From the NCBI GenBank assembly GCA_041653615.1, contig JBAZEZ010000003.1, forward strand, positions 62,001 through 126,000: a DNA stretch of 64,000 nucleotides, given 5' to 3'. Position numbers and translations under genes: made by a program. This stretch comes from JAHJUB01 sp041653615 [NCBI: Candidatus Ratteibacteria bacterium]. Its GTDB lineage: Bacteria; Ratteibacteria; UBA8468; MWAK01. The notes beneath the pieces were generated by a model. It searched no databases. It was given only the letters and a program-made list of their open reading frames with translations, and had not been told where the DNA came from. Shown here one piece after another: positions 16,090-24,505 of this stretch (position 1 is its first letter; the number at the start of each line of letters is the position of its first letter).

Positions 16090-18075
16090 GTGATTCTATC
16101 CGCAATTATTTCCGATAGTCCCGCGCTTAAAGAAGAATTAGCGCTCCTTTTTAAGGATTCTCTTACTTTTTTGGATATCGGCAAAGATTCGGTTTTGGAA
16201 TCGGAGCTCCGTCAGCCGATAAGCCTTCTTTTCCTGGATGTTCCCTTAAAGGAAAACGACCCGTTTACGATTTTACGGCAGGTCGGCAAGTATCGGCCGG
16301 GTCTGCCGGTGGTTGTTCTTTTGCCTGGTTCCGCTTCTTTGATGGTAGCCGAGGCCTTGCAGCAGGGAGCTTACGATACGTTGACTAAGCCGATTGACCG
16401 GGAAAGACTTAAAATTATAGTTTCCCACGCCTTGGAAAAAGAGCTCCTGGCTAGGGAGAAGGAGTATTTGGGAAAACAGTTTTTAAGGGTGGTTGAAAAA
16501 CGTCCCGCGTCGGTTGTCGCGGAACAGGGCCGGGATTTTTACGCCGGGGCGCTGCGCCGCATTTCGGAAACACTGCTGAAGATTTTCGAGGAAAATGATT
16601 TCGCGGAATCGCTGGTAAAGACCATCGGAGAGGTGTTCGGTCTTTCCCGTATCGCCCTGTTTTTGCGGGAAAAAGGAGAGCATCGGGTTCGCGCTTCTTT
16701 CGGTTGGGATAATTCCTGGGCCGGGCAGGTTTCCTTTTCCGTTTCCGAAGGTTTGGCCGCCTGGCTGGAAAAGGAACAGAAGATTATCCGTTACGAAAAG
16801 ATTACGGACCTGGACCTTGCCGAATCGGGAAACAGGCTGCAGAACGATCTGGAACTGGCCTGCGCCAAAATCTGCGTACCGGTCTTTTCCCGCGGAAAGG
16901 TGGGTGGTTTTCTGGCGCTGGGGAATAAAATTTCCGGAAGAGATTTCAGCGAGGAAGACATAGACTTTTTCTCGTTTCTGGCAAATTATTTAGGCCTGGT
17001 GTTTGAAAACGCCGCTCTTTACCACCAGGCGTTTTTGAAGAAAAAGGAACAGGAGATGATTCTGGAGCATCTGACCGCCGGGGTAATTGCCGTCAATCCG
17101 GAAGGCCGGATTACTTCTTTCAATCAGAAGGCGATGGAAATACTGGCTATTTCTCCGGAGGAGATGCGGGGCGTTGATATCCAGAAAGCCGGTTCGCAGT
17201 TGGCCGATTTTATCTGGCGGGCCTTAAAGAAAAACGAACTCGTTCAAAATGAAAGAATCATTTATCCGGCAACCAGAAGGCCGCTTCAGGTCAGCGCCAA
17301 TTTAATCAAAGATGAAGATGAGTCAACAGCCGGAGCTGTGCTCATTTTTTCCGACCGCACCTCTCCGGAAGAATTGGAAAAGAAGGTTGGTTACCTGGAA
17401 CGGTTGAACTTCTGGTATCAGTTGGCCAGCAGCATGGCTCACCAGATAAAGAATCCCCTGGTGGCCATTAAAACTTTTGTCCAGCTGCTTCCCGATAAAT
17501 ATCAGGACCAGGAATTCCGGGAGAAATTTTTCCGGATTGTTTCCGAAGAGGTGGAACGATTAAACCGGATTGCTTCGGACCTGTTTGAATTTTCGGAACC
17601 GGTCGAAATGCGCGTAGTTTCGGCATCGTTAAAGGAGATACTTGAATCTTCCGTTGAGAAATTTGTCCGGGAATTCGGGTCTCGGATTGAACTGAAAAGG
17701 GAGTGCCCGGATAATTTGTTGGTTGATGTCGACCGTAATAGTATCGAGAAGGCATTTGATTGTATCTTGACAAATTCCGGAGAGGCAATCAAAGAGAATG
17801 GCCGGATATGTATCAAAGCTGAATCGTTGTGTGAAAATAATCGTTTATTTATCAGGGTGGATTTTAAGGATAACGGTTCCGGAATTATGCCGGAAAATAT
17901 TTCGGAAGTTTTTTCTCCTTTTTATACGACCAAAACAAAAGGCATGGGCTTGGGATTGCCGATTGCCCAGCGAATCATTGAGGACCACAACGGAAAAATC
18001 CGGTTGGAAAGCGTTCCCGGAAAGGGAACGGTCTGCCAGGTGTTTTTTCCGGTAAAAAAAGGTGACGAAAAATGA
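16090..18075 (+). CDS. Soluble histidine kinase with receiver-like, GAF and PAS domains
   Basis: 661 aa from GTG at 16090, which has AAGGAGG just before it; the longer ATG frame at 16033 begins in the mobile cassette. Residues 1-120 resemble a receiver (LLFLDVPLKENDPF with Asp; TKPID Lys) but lack the usual acidic pair (IISDSPALK), so phosphorylation is uncertain. Next come GAF (about 165-315), PAS (about 330-430), HisKA (SSMAHQIKNPLVAIKTFVQ) and HATPase (DNGSGIMPEN; GMGLGLPIA). No membrane segment. The stop overlaps the regulator start (ATGA), so the NtrC-type regulator is its probable partner. Its HisKA domain is a close sibling of the preceding kinase's. Confidence 0.87.
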   Translation: MILSAIISDSPALKEELALLFKDSLTFLDIGKDSVLESELRQPISLLFLDVPLKENDPFTILRQVGKYRPGLPVVVLLPGSASLMVAEALQQGAYDTLTKPIDRERLKIIVSHALEKELLAREKEYLGKQFLRVVEKRPASVVAEQGRDFYAGALRRISETLLKIFEENDFAESLVKTIGEVFGLSRIALFLREKGEHRVRASFGWDNSWAGQVSFSVSEGLAAWLEKEQKIIRYEKITDLDLAESGNRLQNDLELACAKICVPVFSRGKVGGFLALGNKISGRDFSEEDIDFFSFLANYLGLVFENAALYHQAFLKKKEQEMILEHLTAGVIAVNPEGRITSFNQKAMEILAISPEEMRGVDIQKAGSQLADFIWRALKKNELVQNERIIYPATRRPLQVSANLIKDEDESTAGAVLIFSDRTSPEELEKKVGYLERLNFWYQLASSMAHQIKNPLVAIKTFVQLLPDKYQDQEFREKFFRIVSEEVERLNRIASDLFEFSEPVEMRVVSASLKEILESSVEKFVREFGSRIELKRECPDNLLVDVDRNSIEKAFDCILTNSGEAIKENGRICIKAESLCENNRLFIRVDFKDNGSGIMPENISEVFSPFYTTKTKGMGLGLPIAQRIIEDHNGKIRLESVPGKGTVCQVFFPVKKGDEK

Positions 18076-19433
18076 AAAAAATTTTAATCATTGATGACGA
18101 AAAGAATGTTTGCGAAGCGTTGCGGATGCTTCTGAAGGACGATTATAAAACCAGCGTTGCGTCCAATGGCCGGGAAGGGCTTAAACTGCTGGAGGAAGAC
18201 CCCCAACTCGTTATTCTGGATGTTATCATGCCGGACATGAACGGCCTGGAGGTTTTACAGAAAATTCGTCAGTTTAATCCGGATGTTCCGGTAATTATGC
18301 TCAGCGCGGTTGATCGGGTGAAGACTGTGGTGGAAGCGATGCGGTTGGGCGCGGTTGACTATATCGCCAAGCCGTTTGAAAGCGAAGAACTGAAGCTGGT
18401 GATTCAAAAAATGCTTGATTACAGCCGGTTGCGGGAAAAAGTGGAGTATTTGCAGACAATCAGCCGGGATTATCGGGAAGTAGAGTTTGTGGGCAGGAGC
18501 GCCGTAGCGCAAAAAGTTCTTCAGGAAGTGTCCCGGGTTGCCCGGACTCCTTCCAGCGTACTGATTACCGGAGAGAGCGGAACCGGCAAGGAAGTGGTGG
18601 CGAAGTTAATTCACTACCAAAGTTCCAGTGCGGACAAACCTTTTATAGCCGTGCACTGCGCCGCCCTACCGGAAAACCTTTTTGAAAGTGAGTTGTTTGG
18701 TTACGAAAAGGGGGCTTTTACCGATGCTCTGGAAAAGAAGGCCGGGATGTTTGACCTGGCCAAAGACGGAACGATATTTCTGGATGAAATCGGGGAGATG
18801 TTGCTGACTACCCAGGTAAAGCTTTTGCGCGTGCTTCAGGAGCGGGAATTTTTGCGGCTGGGCGGCACAAAGTTAATCAAAACAGAAGCGCGGGTTTTGG
18901 CGGCAACCTCAAAAGACCTGGATGCTGAGATTGAAAAGGGCGGCTTTCGCCAGGACCTCTATTACCGCCTTAATGTGGTAACGATTAACATTCCGCCTTT
19001 AAGGGAGAGGCGTGAGGATATCCCGCTTCTGGTGGACCATTTCTTTGCCAAGTTTCAAAAAACGCTTCATGTAACGACAAAATCCATTTCCGACGAGGCG
19101 AAAAATATTTTTCAGGAATATGGCTGGCCGGGTAATGTAAGAGAATTGAAGAATGTCATTGAAAGAATCCTGGTTTTACACGGTGACGTTAAAGTCATTC
19201 AACCGGGACATCTTGCCGAGTCGCTTAAGAAAAAGGAACCGGATTCTCCGTCGCTTCCGTCTTTGGACCTGGGGAAGGCATCTCTGGAGGAAGCGGTTAA
19301 TAAATATGAAACGGTTTTAATTAAGCAGGCATTGGAACAGGCTGATGGGGTTGTTAGTCAGGCGGCGAAAATACTGAAGACCACCCGGCGAATTCTTTCC
19401 TACCGGATGAAGAAATTAGACCTGCCGTTGTAG
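18072..19433 (+). CDS. NtrC-family sigma-54-dependent response regulator
   Basis: 453 aa in the canonical order: receiver 1-120 (LIIDDEKN, LVILDVIMPDMNG, YIAKPFE), AAA+ domain about 140-370 (Walker A GESGTGKE, Walker B GTIFLDEIGEM, GWPGNVRELKN) and a Fis-type HTH (VVSQAAKILKTTRRILSYRMKKL). The sigma-54 contact loop reads GAFTDA rather than GAFTGA. It hydrolyses ATP to remodel sigma-54 holoenzyme at enhancer-dependent promoters. rpoN lies immediately downstream in convergent orientation. Its stop codon TAG is supplied by the end of a GTAGTTG repeat element, so the extreme C-terminus may be trimmed relative to the ancestor. Confidence 0.94.
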   Translation: MKKILIIDDEKNVCEALRMLLKDDYKTSVASNGREGLKLLEEDPQLVILDVIMPDMNGLEVLQKIRQFNPDVPVIMLSAVDRVKTVVEAMRLGAVDYIAKPFESEELKLVIQKMLDYSRLREKVEYLQTISRDYREVEFVGRSAVAQKVLQEVSRVARTPSSVLITGESGTGKEVVAKLIHYQSSSADKPFIAVHCAALPENLFESELFGYEKGAFTDALEKKAGMFDLAKDGTIFLDEIGEMLLTTQVKLLRVLQEREFLRLGGTKLIKTEARVLAATSKDLDAEIEKGGFRQDLYYRLNVVTINIPPLRERREDIPLLVDHFFAKFQKTLHVTTKSISDEAKNIFQEYGWPGNVRELKNVIERILVLHGDVKVIQPGHLAESLKKKEPDSPSLPSLDLGKASLEEAVNKYETVLIKQALEQADGVVSQAAKILKTTRRILSYRMKKLDLPL

Positions 19434-19551
19434 TTGTCAACATTGCTTGGCGTTGTTAGCTTGCGTAGGGGAGGGGCTTTGTTCCCTCCCGCGGGCGGGG
19501 ATGTAACCCCGCCCCTACCTTTTAAAGAGCCCGCCTTTGGCGGGCAACTAC
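19430..19551. repeat. Nested inverted-repeat elements between converging genes
   Basis: The outer ends are GTAGTTGTC (from 19430) and GGCAACTAC (to 19551). Inside, GTAGGGGAGGGG...CCCCGCCCCTAC (19465-19518) is a second inverted-repeat element. Both flanking stop codons (the NtrC-type gene at 19431-19433, rpoN at 19548-19550) lie within the outer arms. Confidence 0.75.
19529..19545 (-). terminator. Candidate rpoN terminator hairpin
   Basis: GCCCGCC, a 3-nt loop and GGCGGGC form a perfect 7-bp GC stem 2 nt past the rpoN stop. On the minus strand it is followed by TCTTT, a short U-rich tail. Confidence 0.5.
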
Positions 19552-20597
19552 TTTATCGAATTGCGGTAGAAATTTACGGTGCGGCGTGATAGGGAAAGTC
19601 CATAATCACGCCCGAGAATAATCTTAATCCGCGCGTCCGGTATCTCCCCGTTTTGTTCTTCTTTAATAATTTTTTTAATCGCCTTCTTAATCTCCTCCTG
19701 CCGTCCCGGGAAAAATTTTTTCAGTGGTGCGACTGTTCCGTCCGGAAGTCTGAGCGCCCTTTTTTTAATCGCGCGGTTCAGAAGCGAAGGGGAGATTCCC
19801 AATTCCAGGCTTAGCTGGCGCTGGGTTAAACTTTTCAGGTCCTCTTGCCGTCCGAATGTGATAAACCGTTCCTGTTTTTCCAGAAGAGACTGAAGGATGG
19901 AGTAGATTATGTTGCGCCGGCCGTTAATCCACCGCAACTGGGCGACTATCCGATTTAAGCCTCTTTTACGGCCCGAAGGGAGCGAATTCTTGAATTGCTG
20001 AATCTTGGAATCGTCAATCAGGTATTTCCCCCGGCATAAATCAAAATTCAGGTCTTCAATCATTAATCCGCCCGGATCACGAATTATCGCGGCGATTATC
20101 CGCGTTCCTTTGGTATGAAGTGAAGTCGGAGACGGCGTGCCCGGGGTGAGGCCGGAAGCGGAAAAGTTATTGACGAAATCGGCAACTTTTTCAATCTCCG
20201 CTTTATTTAAGGCGGTTTCGTCCGATATCTGTTTTACGGCATAAATTTTTTCCGGAACCAGGAAAAAACGCATAAAATTTTCCCGGCCCATTTTTTTAAT
20301 CAGGATGGTTACTTCTTCGTCGGCGAAATTCGCGGTTTCCGGCCGTTGATGCGCGGCGTTGCCTTCTTCGAGGCTGACTTTCCGGAAAAATGCCGGGCTG
20401 ACTCCCGAAAATCTTTTACGCCTTACACCGCCCCAAACGAGTAATTCTTGAAACAAGGGATTTATTTCCGCGTCTTTGACCGTTCGGGCAAAGTCCTCTT
20501 CCGAGGTTTCCAGGATTTGGGCCATTTTTAATCTGGCCCCTAATTTTATCCTTAAAGACGGTTTGAGTTCATGCCTCTGTTTTAAGGTAAAGGCCAT
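19548..20597 (-). CDS. rpoN: RNA polymerase sigma-54 factor, short divergent form
   Basis: 349 aa against about 430-490 for typical RpoN. Region I is recognisable (LKQRHELKPSLRIKLGARLKM...EINPLFQELL). The core-binding domain is shortened. The HTH region is clear (TQRQLSLELGISPSLLNRAIK...VAPLKKFF), and the C-terminal RpoN box reads SRRTVNFYRN instead of ARRTVAKYRE. It directs polymerase to -24/-12 promoters and needs an activator such as the NtrC-type protein encoded just beyond. No clear ribosome site precedes the ATG at 20597, and part of a GTAGTTGC repeat lies directly upstream. Confidence 0.85.
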   Translation of the reverse strand: MAFTLKQRHELKPSLRIKLGARLKMAQILETSEEDFARTVKDAEINPLFQELLVWGGVRRKRFSGVSPAFFRKVSLEEGNAAHQRPETANFADEEVTILIKKMGRENFMRFFLVPEKIYAVKQISDETALNKAEIEKVADFVNNFSASGLTPGTPSPTSLHTKGTRIIAAIIRDPGGLMIEDLNFDLCRGKYLIDDSKIQQFKNSLPSGRKRGLNRIVAQLRWINGRRNIIYSILQSLLEKQERFITFGRQEDLKSLTQRQLSLELGISPSLLNRAIKKRALRLPDGTVAPLKKFFPGRQEEIKKAIKKIIKEEQNGEIPDARIKIILGRDYGLSLSRRTVNFYRNSIK

Positions 20598-20690
20598 TTT
20601 TTATAATCTTTGTAGTTGCAATTATTCACGCTCGGCTTATCTTTTTCTTAATGCTTTTGTAATATGTCGTTGTTTTTTTTCGCCAAGTGA

Positions 20691-20856
20691 GGATGTCTAA
20701 TTCGCGGAACTTAGCGTAGAGACGGAAATAAGACAAGCAAAATGAAAGAATGAGTGGCCGGGGCTCACCCGAATTGTGGGTGAGAACACGGCGAGGCTCG
20801 TTCTTGAATTGCGTAGTCTTGTCCGGCTCGTAGATTGTTCCGCGAATTAGACATCC
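20691..20856 (+). ncRNA. Candidate structured RNA, copy A (novel element)
   Basis: P1: 20691-20710 pairs perfectly over 20 bp with 20837-20856. P2: 20729-20734 with 20816-20821. P3: 20737-20740 (GCAA) with 20809-20812. P4: 20746-20754 with 20797-20805. P5: CTCACCC 20764-20770 with GGGTGAG 20778-20784 around a 7-nt loop. The copy at 29981-30147 keeps the same order and core spacing with compensatory changes. All wobble pairs are G-T on the plus strand, giving the orientation. Here the plus strand is antisense to the flanking genes ilvD and rpoN, so it is unlikely to be their leader. Confidence 0.6.
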
Positions 20857-20862
20857 GAGCGC

Positions 20863-22521
20863 TTATCGTACCACTGCTCCCTGGGCCGCGGAACTGACCG
20901 CACGGCTGTAACGGTAAAGATAACCTTCCTTGATTTTTGGTTCCCGGGGTTGCCATAATTTCTTCCGTTTTTCCAGTTCCGCGTCGGAAACATTGAGGTT
21001 TAGTCGTCTTTGAGGTAGGTCGATTTCAACTATATCACCGTCCATTACCAGCGCGATCGGGCCGCCGGCCGCCGCTTCTGGTGAAACATGTCCGATAGCC
21101 AGGCCGCGGGTCCCGCCGGAAAACCGTCCGTCGGTGATAAGAGCCGTCTTATCATCTTTTCCGGCGCCGACCAGGGCGCTGGTTACCGATAGCATCTCCC
21201 GCATTCCGGGACCGCCCTTTGGTCCTTCGTAGCGGATAATGATGACGCTCCCGTCTTTGATTTGATTTTTCAGAATCGCGTTCAGCGCTTCTTCTTCCGC
21301 GTCAAATACCCGGGCCGGTCCGGTGTGGGTGAGGTGGCTTTGGTTAACTGCCGACTGTTTTACGACCGCTCCTTCCGGTGCCAGGTTTCCGAATAAGATG
21401 GCGATACCGCCTTCACGGCTGTAGGGATTTTTAATTGACCGGATAACCTCCGGGTCGGCTACCCTGGCCCGGGAAGCGATTTGTCCGATGGTTTTTCCGG
21501 AGACGGTTAGGGCTGTGAGGTCAAGCAGGTTTGCCTGTGCCAGTTCCGAGAGAACCGCCGGTATCCCGCCGGCTTGGTCCAGGTCTTCCATCCGGTGCGT
21601 GCCGGATGGCGAGATGTGGCAGAGGTTGGGAGTCTTTTTGCTGATACGGTCAAACTCGGCGAGGGAAAGATTAATGCCGGCTTCCGCGGCAATCGCGGGC
21701 AAATGCAGCACGGTGTTGCTTGACGCGCCCAGAGCCATGTCCAGAACGATGGCGTTGGTAAAAGCGATTGGGTTGGCAATCTCCCTGGGTTTTTTGTTTT
21801 CCCGTACCAGTTCCATCACCTTCATTCCGGCTTCTTTTGCCAGGCGAATTCGACGGCTGTCAACCGCGGGAATGGTGCCGTTGCCGGGTAGTCCCAGGCC
21901 AAGTCCTTCGGTCAGACAGTTCATGGAGTTGGCCGTAAACATGCCGGCGCAGGAACCGCAGCCCGGACAGGCTACTTCTTCCAGAGCCTTTAGCTCCTCG
22001 TCGGTTATTTTTTCGATGCTTCTTTGGCCTACCGCCTCAAAGACGGAAATCAAATCAACTTTTTTGCCCCGGAAAGTTCCGGCCATCATTGGGCCGCCGC
22101 TGACCAGGAGTCCCGGTATATTTACCCGCAGCAGAGCCATTAGCATACCAGGGATTATTTTGTCGCAGTTGGGAATCAGGACGAGTCCGTCAAAGGGATA
22201 GGCCCGGGCCATAATTTCGCAACTGTCGGCGATAATTTCCCGGGAAGCAAGGGAATATTTCATACCCGCGTGGCCCATGGCGACGCCGTCGCAGACGCCA
22301 ATGGTCCGGAATTCAAAAGGAGTGCCGCCGGCCAGATATATTCCACTCTTAACCGCGGCGGTAATCAGGTCCAGGTGTTGGTGGCCCGGCACCAATTCAT
22401 TCGCGGAATTAGCGACGCCGATTAAAGGACGGGCCAGTTCCTCGTCGGTATAGCCCAGCGCCTTAAAAAGCGAACGGGGACCCGCAAAACGGTAATCTCC
22501 TCTTAAAATATCACTGCGCAT
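20863..22521 (-). CDS. ilvD: Dihydroxy-acid dehydratase IlvD
   Basis: 552 aa, full family length. The start [20 protein letters not shown] is typical and has AAGGAG upstream. The Fe-S cysteines are present in [10 protein letters not shown] and [18 protein letters not shown], with [15 protein letters not shown] sequence ([21 protein letters not shown]) near the C-terminus. It converts 2,3-dihydroxyisovalerate and its methyl homologue to 2-keto acids for valine, isoleucine and leucine. No other ilv gene is nearby, so it appears as a stand-alone unit between repeat-rich gaps. Confidence 0.97.
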   Translation of the reverse strand: MRSDILRGDYRFAGPRSLFKALGYTDEELARPLIGVANSANELVPGHQHLDLITAAVKSGIYLAGGTPFEFRTIGVCDGVAMGHAGMKYSLASREIIADSCEIMARAYPFDGLVLIPNCDKIIPGMLMALLRVNIPGLLVSGGPMMAGTFRGKKVDLISVFEAVGQRSIEKITDEELKALEEVACPGCGSCAGMFTANSMNCLTEGLGLGLPGNGTIPAVDSRRIRLAKEAGMKVMELVRENKKPREIANPIAFTNAIVLDMALGASSNTVLHLPAIAAEAGINLSLAEFDRISKKTPNLCHISPSGTHRMEDLDQAGGIPAVLSELAQANLLDLTALTVSGKTIGQIASRARVADPEVIRSIKNPYSREGGIAILFGNLAPEGAVVKQSAVNQSHLTHTGPARVFDAEEEALNAILKNQIKDGSVIIIRYEGPKGGPGMREMLSVTSALVGAGKDDKTALITDGRFSGGTRGLAIGHVSPEAAAGGPIALVMDGDIVEIDLPQRRLNLNVSDAELEKRKKLWQPREPKIKEGYLYRYSRAVSSAAQGAVVR

Positions 22522-22550
22522 TTTTTTCTCCTTATTATTTAAGATTTTTC

Positions 22551-22679
22551 GGACGCAGATTATCGCAGGTAACCGCAGATACAGATTTTCAAAATTACGT
22601 TTTAGAGAAGTATAAAAGAAATATTCTTAAAAATTATCCTTTGGCATTATCCTGCTGTTTCTGCGTCCATCTGCGTCCA
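22551..22679. repeat. GGACGCAGAT-family inverted-repeat element, copy 1 (reverse orientation)
   Basis: Ends are GGACGCAGAT and CTGCGTCC, with further GCAGA/TCTGC repeats inside. In reverse orientation it matches the copies at 24374, 25614 and 28727, including the inner CAGGATAATGCC. It fills the gap between ilvD and the radical SAM gene. Confidence 0.85.
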
Positions 22680-22699
22680 AATTGAAGTATTTCTTACAA

Positions 22700-24358
22700 T
22701 TATATCACTATGTGGCTCCAGGGTAAAATTGTTCTTTCGGGTTGTGGGGCAAGAATGGAACGGCAGTCGATCTCCGCTTCGGCAAGCGCTTCGGTCCAGA
22801 AATCAAAGCGGAAATGGTCGTCCCATCCGTCAAACCGGCATCCTTTTTGCCAAGCGCCGAGAATTGTTCCGCCCATTTTCCGGTCAGCTCGGGAGAGAAG
22901 TCCCTCTAAAAAACTCTGTTGATAAGAGTGAAAACGCAAAGAAAGAAAACGGTTATTTTTTAAATGACCCCGAAGGAAATCTGTTTTTTCTTTGATTTCT
23001 TCCTCAGTTGCCATTCCCGCTCTTTCCAGCGGCGTGTGCGGTTTCGGTATAAAGGTATTAAAGGATAAGTTAAGACGGAGGATCCGACTCAATTCCGTAA
23101 TCAATTTGGTGACTTCTCTTAAGTCAGCTTCTGTTTCTTCCGGTAGGCCGAGCATAAAGTAGAGTTTGAGATGTTGCCAACCGGCTTTTTTCGCCTGAGA
23201 GGCCTGGCTTATCAAGTCAGCATCAGTGAGTTCTTTTTTTAATTGCCGGCGCAATCTTTCCGAACTTTCCGGGGCGAAGGTTAAACTGGAATGTTTGCGG
23301 CCCTTTTCGGCCTGGGCCGTTGAGAGCAGCAGTGTATCGGCTCTCAAGGATGGAAGAGATATTTTTACTTTTTTCTCCCGGCATAATGGTTCCAGGATGT
23401 CGCGTAACTCAACCAGGTGCGGATAATCTCCGGTAGAAAGAGAGAGCAGGGAAATTTCATCGTAACCGGTTTGCGCCACCGCGTTTTTGGCTAGCTCCAG
23501 AATTTTTCGGGGAGAACGTGTGCGGCAAGGTCCGTAAACCACTCTGGCCTGGCAGAACTGGCAGCGGTTAGTACAGCCGCGCATAATTTCGATTCCGATT
23601 CGGTCGTGTACTACCGGTAGGTAAGGGACCAGCCATTTTTCTGGAAAGGGTGCGTTTTCAAAATCTCCGACTACCGCTTTTTTTATTTTGGGACAAAGAG
23701 TTTTTTCTTGGGAAAGGAGACCTTGGTAGACACCGGATTGGTCGTACTGTGGTTGATATAGAGACGGTACATAACTGCCGGGCAGCCGGCTTAAATTTAG
23801 AAGTTTTTCCCGGCGTTTCCCGGACCGGTTTTCATCCAGAGTCTTCAGGATGGAAACGATTGCTTCTTCGCCCTCGCCAACCAGAAAAACGTCGCAGAAA
23901 TCAGTCATGGGTTCGGGGGTAAAGGCACCGGTTCCGCCGGCCAGGACAATCGGGTCGCCTTCGCGGCGGTCTTCGCGTTTTAGGGGAATGCCGCTTAGGG
24001 AAAGAACGGTGAGGAAGTTACTGTACGAGAGTTCGCTGGCCAGCGTAACTCCGATTACGTCAAATTCAGAGAGAGGTTTGTCTGATTCCAGGCTGGAGAT
24101 GTGAATCCCTCTTTGGCGTAACAGTTTTTCCAGGTCCAGGTCGGGGGCAAACACCCGTTCCGCCAGGTAAGCTGGTTGGGAATTTACGATTCCATAAAGA
24201 AGGCGCAGGCCCAGGTTGGACATTCCAAGTTCGTAAATTTCCGGAAAACAGAGGCATATTTTTACCCGGGCCGCATTCCAATCTTTAACCGTGCGGTTAA
24301 CTTCGCGGCCGATGTAGCGGGCCGGGCTCTTTACCAGGTTCAGGAATTGAGAATCCAT
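22700..24358 (-). CDS. TIGR03960-type B12-binding radical SAM protein
   Basis: 552 aa. The N-terminal region (PARYIGREVNRTVKDWNA...KICLCFPEIYELGMSNLG) is characteristic of the TIGR03960 family. It is followed by a cobalamin-domain-like segment (FDVIGVTLASELSYSNFLTV; FLVGEGEEAIVSIL) and the radical SAM site RGCTNRCQFCQARVVYGPCR. Some relatives carry a C-terminal TIGR03936 extension, absent here. Its reaction is unknown to me. It often sits by rodA/mrdA in other genomes, and does so here as the last gene of the rod-shape cluster. The ribosome site is weak. Confidence 0.88.
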   Translation of the reverse strand: MDSQFLNLVKSPARYIGREVNRTVKDWNAARVKICLCFPEIYELGMSNLGLRLLYGIVNSQPAYLAERVFAPDLDLEKLLRQRGIHISSLESDKPLSEFDVIGVTLASELSYSNFLTVLSLSGIPLKREDRREGDPIVLAGGTGAFTPEPMTDFCDVFLVGEGEEAIVSILKTLDENRSGKRREKLLNLSRLPGSYVPSLYQPQYDQSGVYQGLLSQEKTLCPKIKKAVVGDFENAPFPEKWLVPYLPVVHDRIGIEIMRGCTNRCQFCQARVVYGPCRTRSPRKILELAKNAVAQTGYDEISLLSLSTGDYPHLVELRDILEPLCREKKVKISLPSLRADTLLLSTAQAEKGRKHSSLTFAPESSERLRRQLKKELTDADLISQASQAKKAGWQHLKLYFMLGLPEETEADLREVTKLITELSRILRLNLSFNTFIPKPHTPLERAGMATEEEIKEKTDFLRGHLKNNRFLSLRFHSYQQSFLEGLLSRADRKMGGTILGAWQKGCRFDGWDDHFRFDFWTEALAEAEIDCRSILAPQPERTILPWSHIVI

Positions 24359-24373
24359 TTTAGGATTTTTCTT

Positions 24374-24498
24374 GGACGCAGATATACGCAGAAACAGCAG
24401 GATAATGCTAAAAAATAATTCTTTTAGAGTATTTCTTAGTAATTATTTAAGGTAATCTTTAAATCTGTATCTGCGATTATCTGCGGTAATCTGCGTCC
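24374..24498. repeat. GGACGCAGAT-family element, copy 2 (without the nested GTAGTTGCC element)
   Basis: Ends GGACGCAGATATACGCAGA and TCTGCGGTAATCTGCGTCC. The centre is a plain AT-rich spacer (AGAGTATTTCTTAG), where copies 3 and 4 carry a GTAGTCGCC element. It lies between rodA and the radical SAM gene. Confidence 0.85.
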
Positions 24499-24505
24499 GA
24501 TGAAT

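Noticed and set aside
22710-22995. Plus-strand frames over the end of the TIGR03960-type gene
   Set aside because: Fully overlapped by the recognised radical SAM coding sequence on the other strand.
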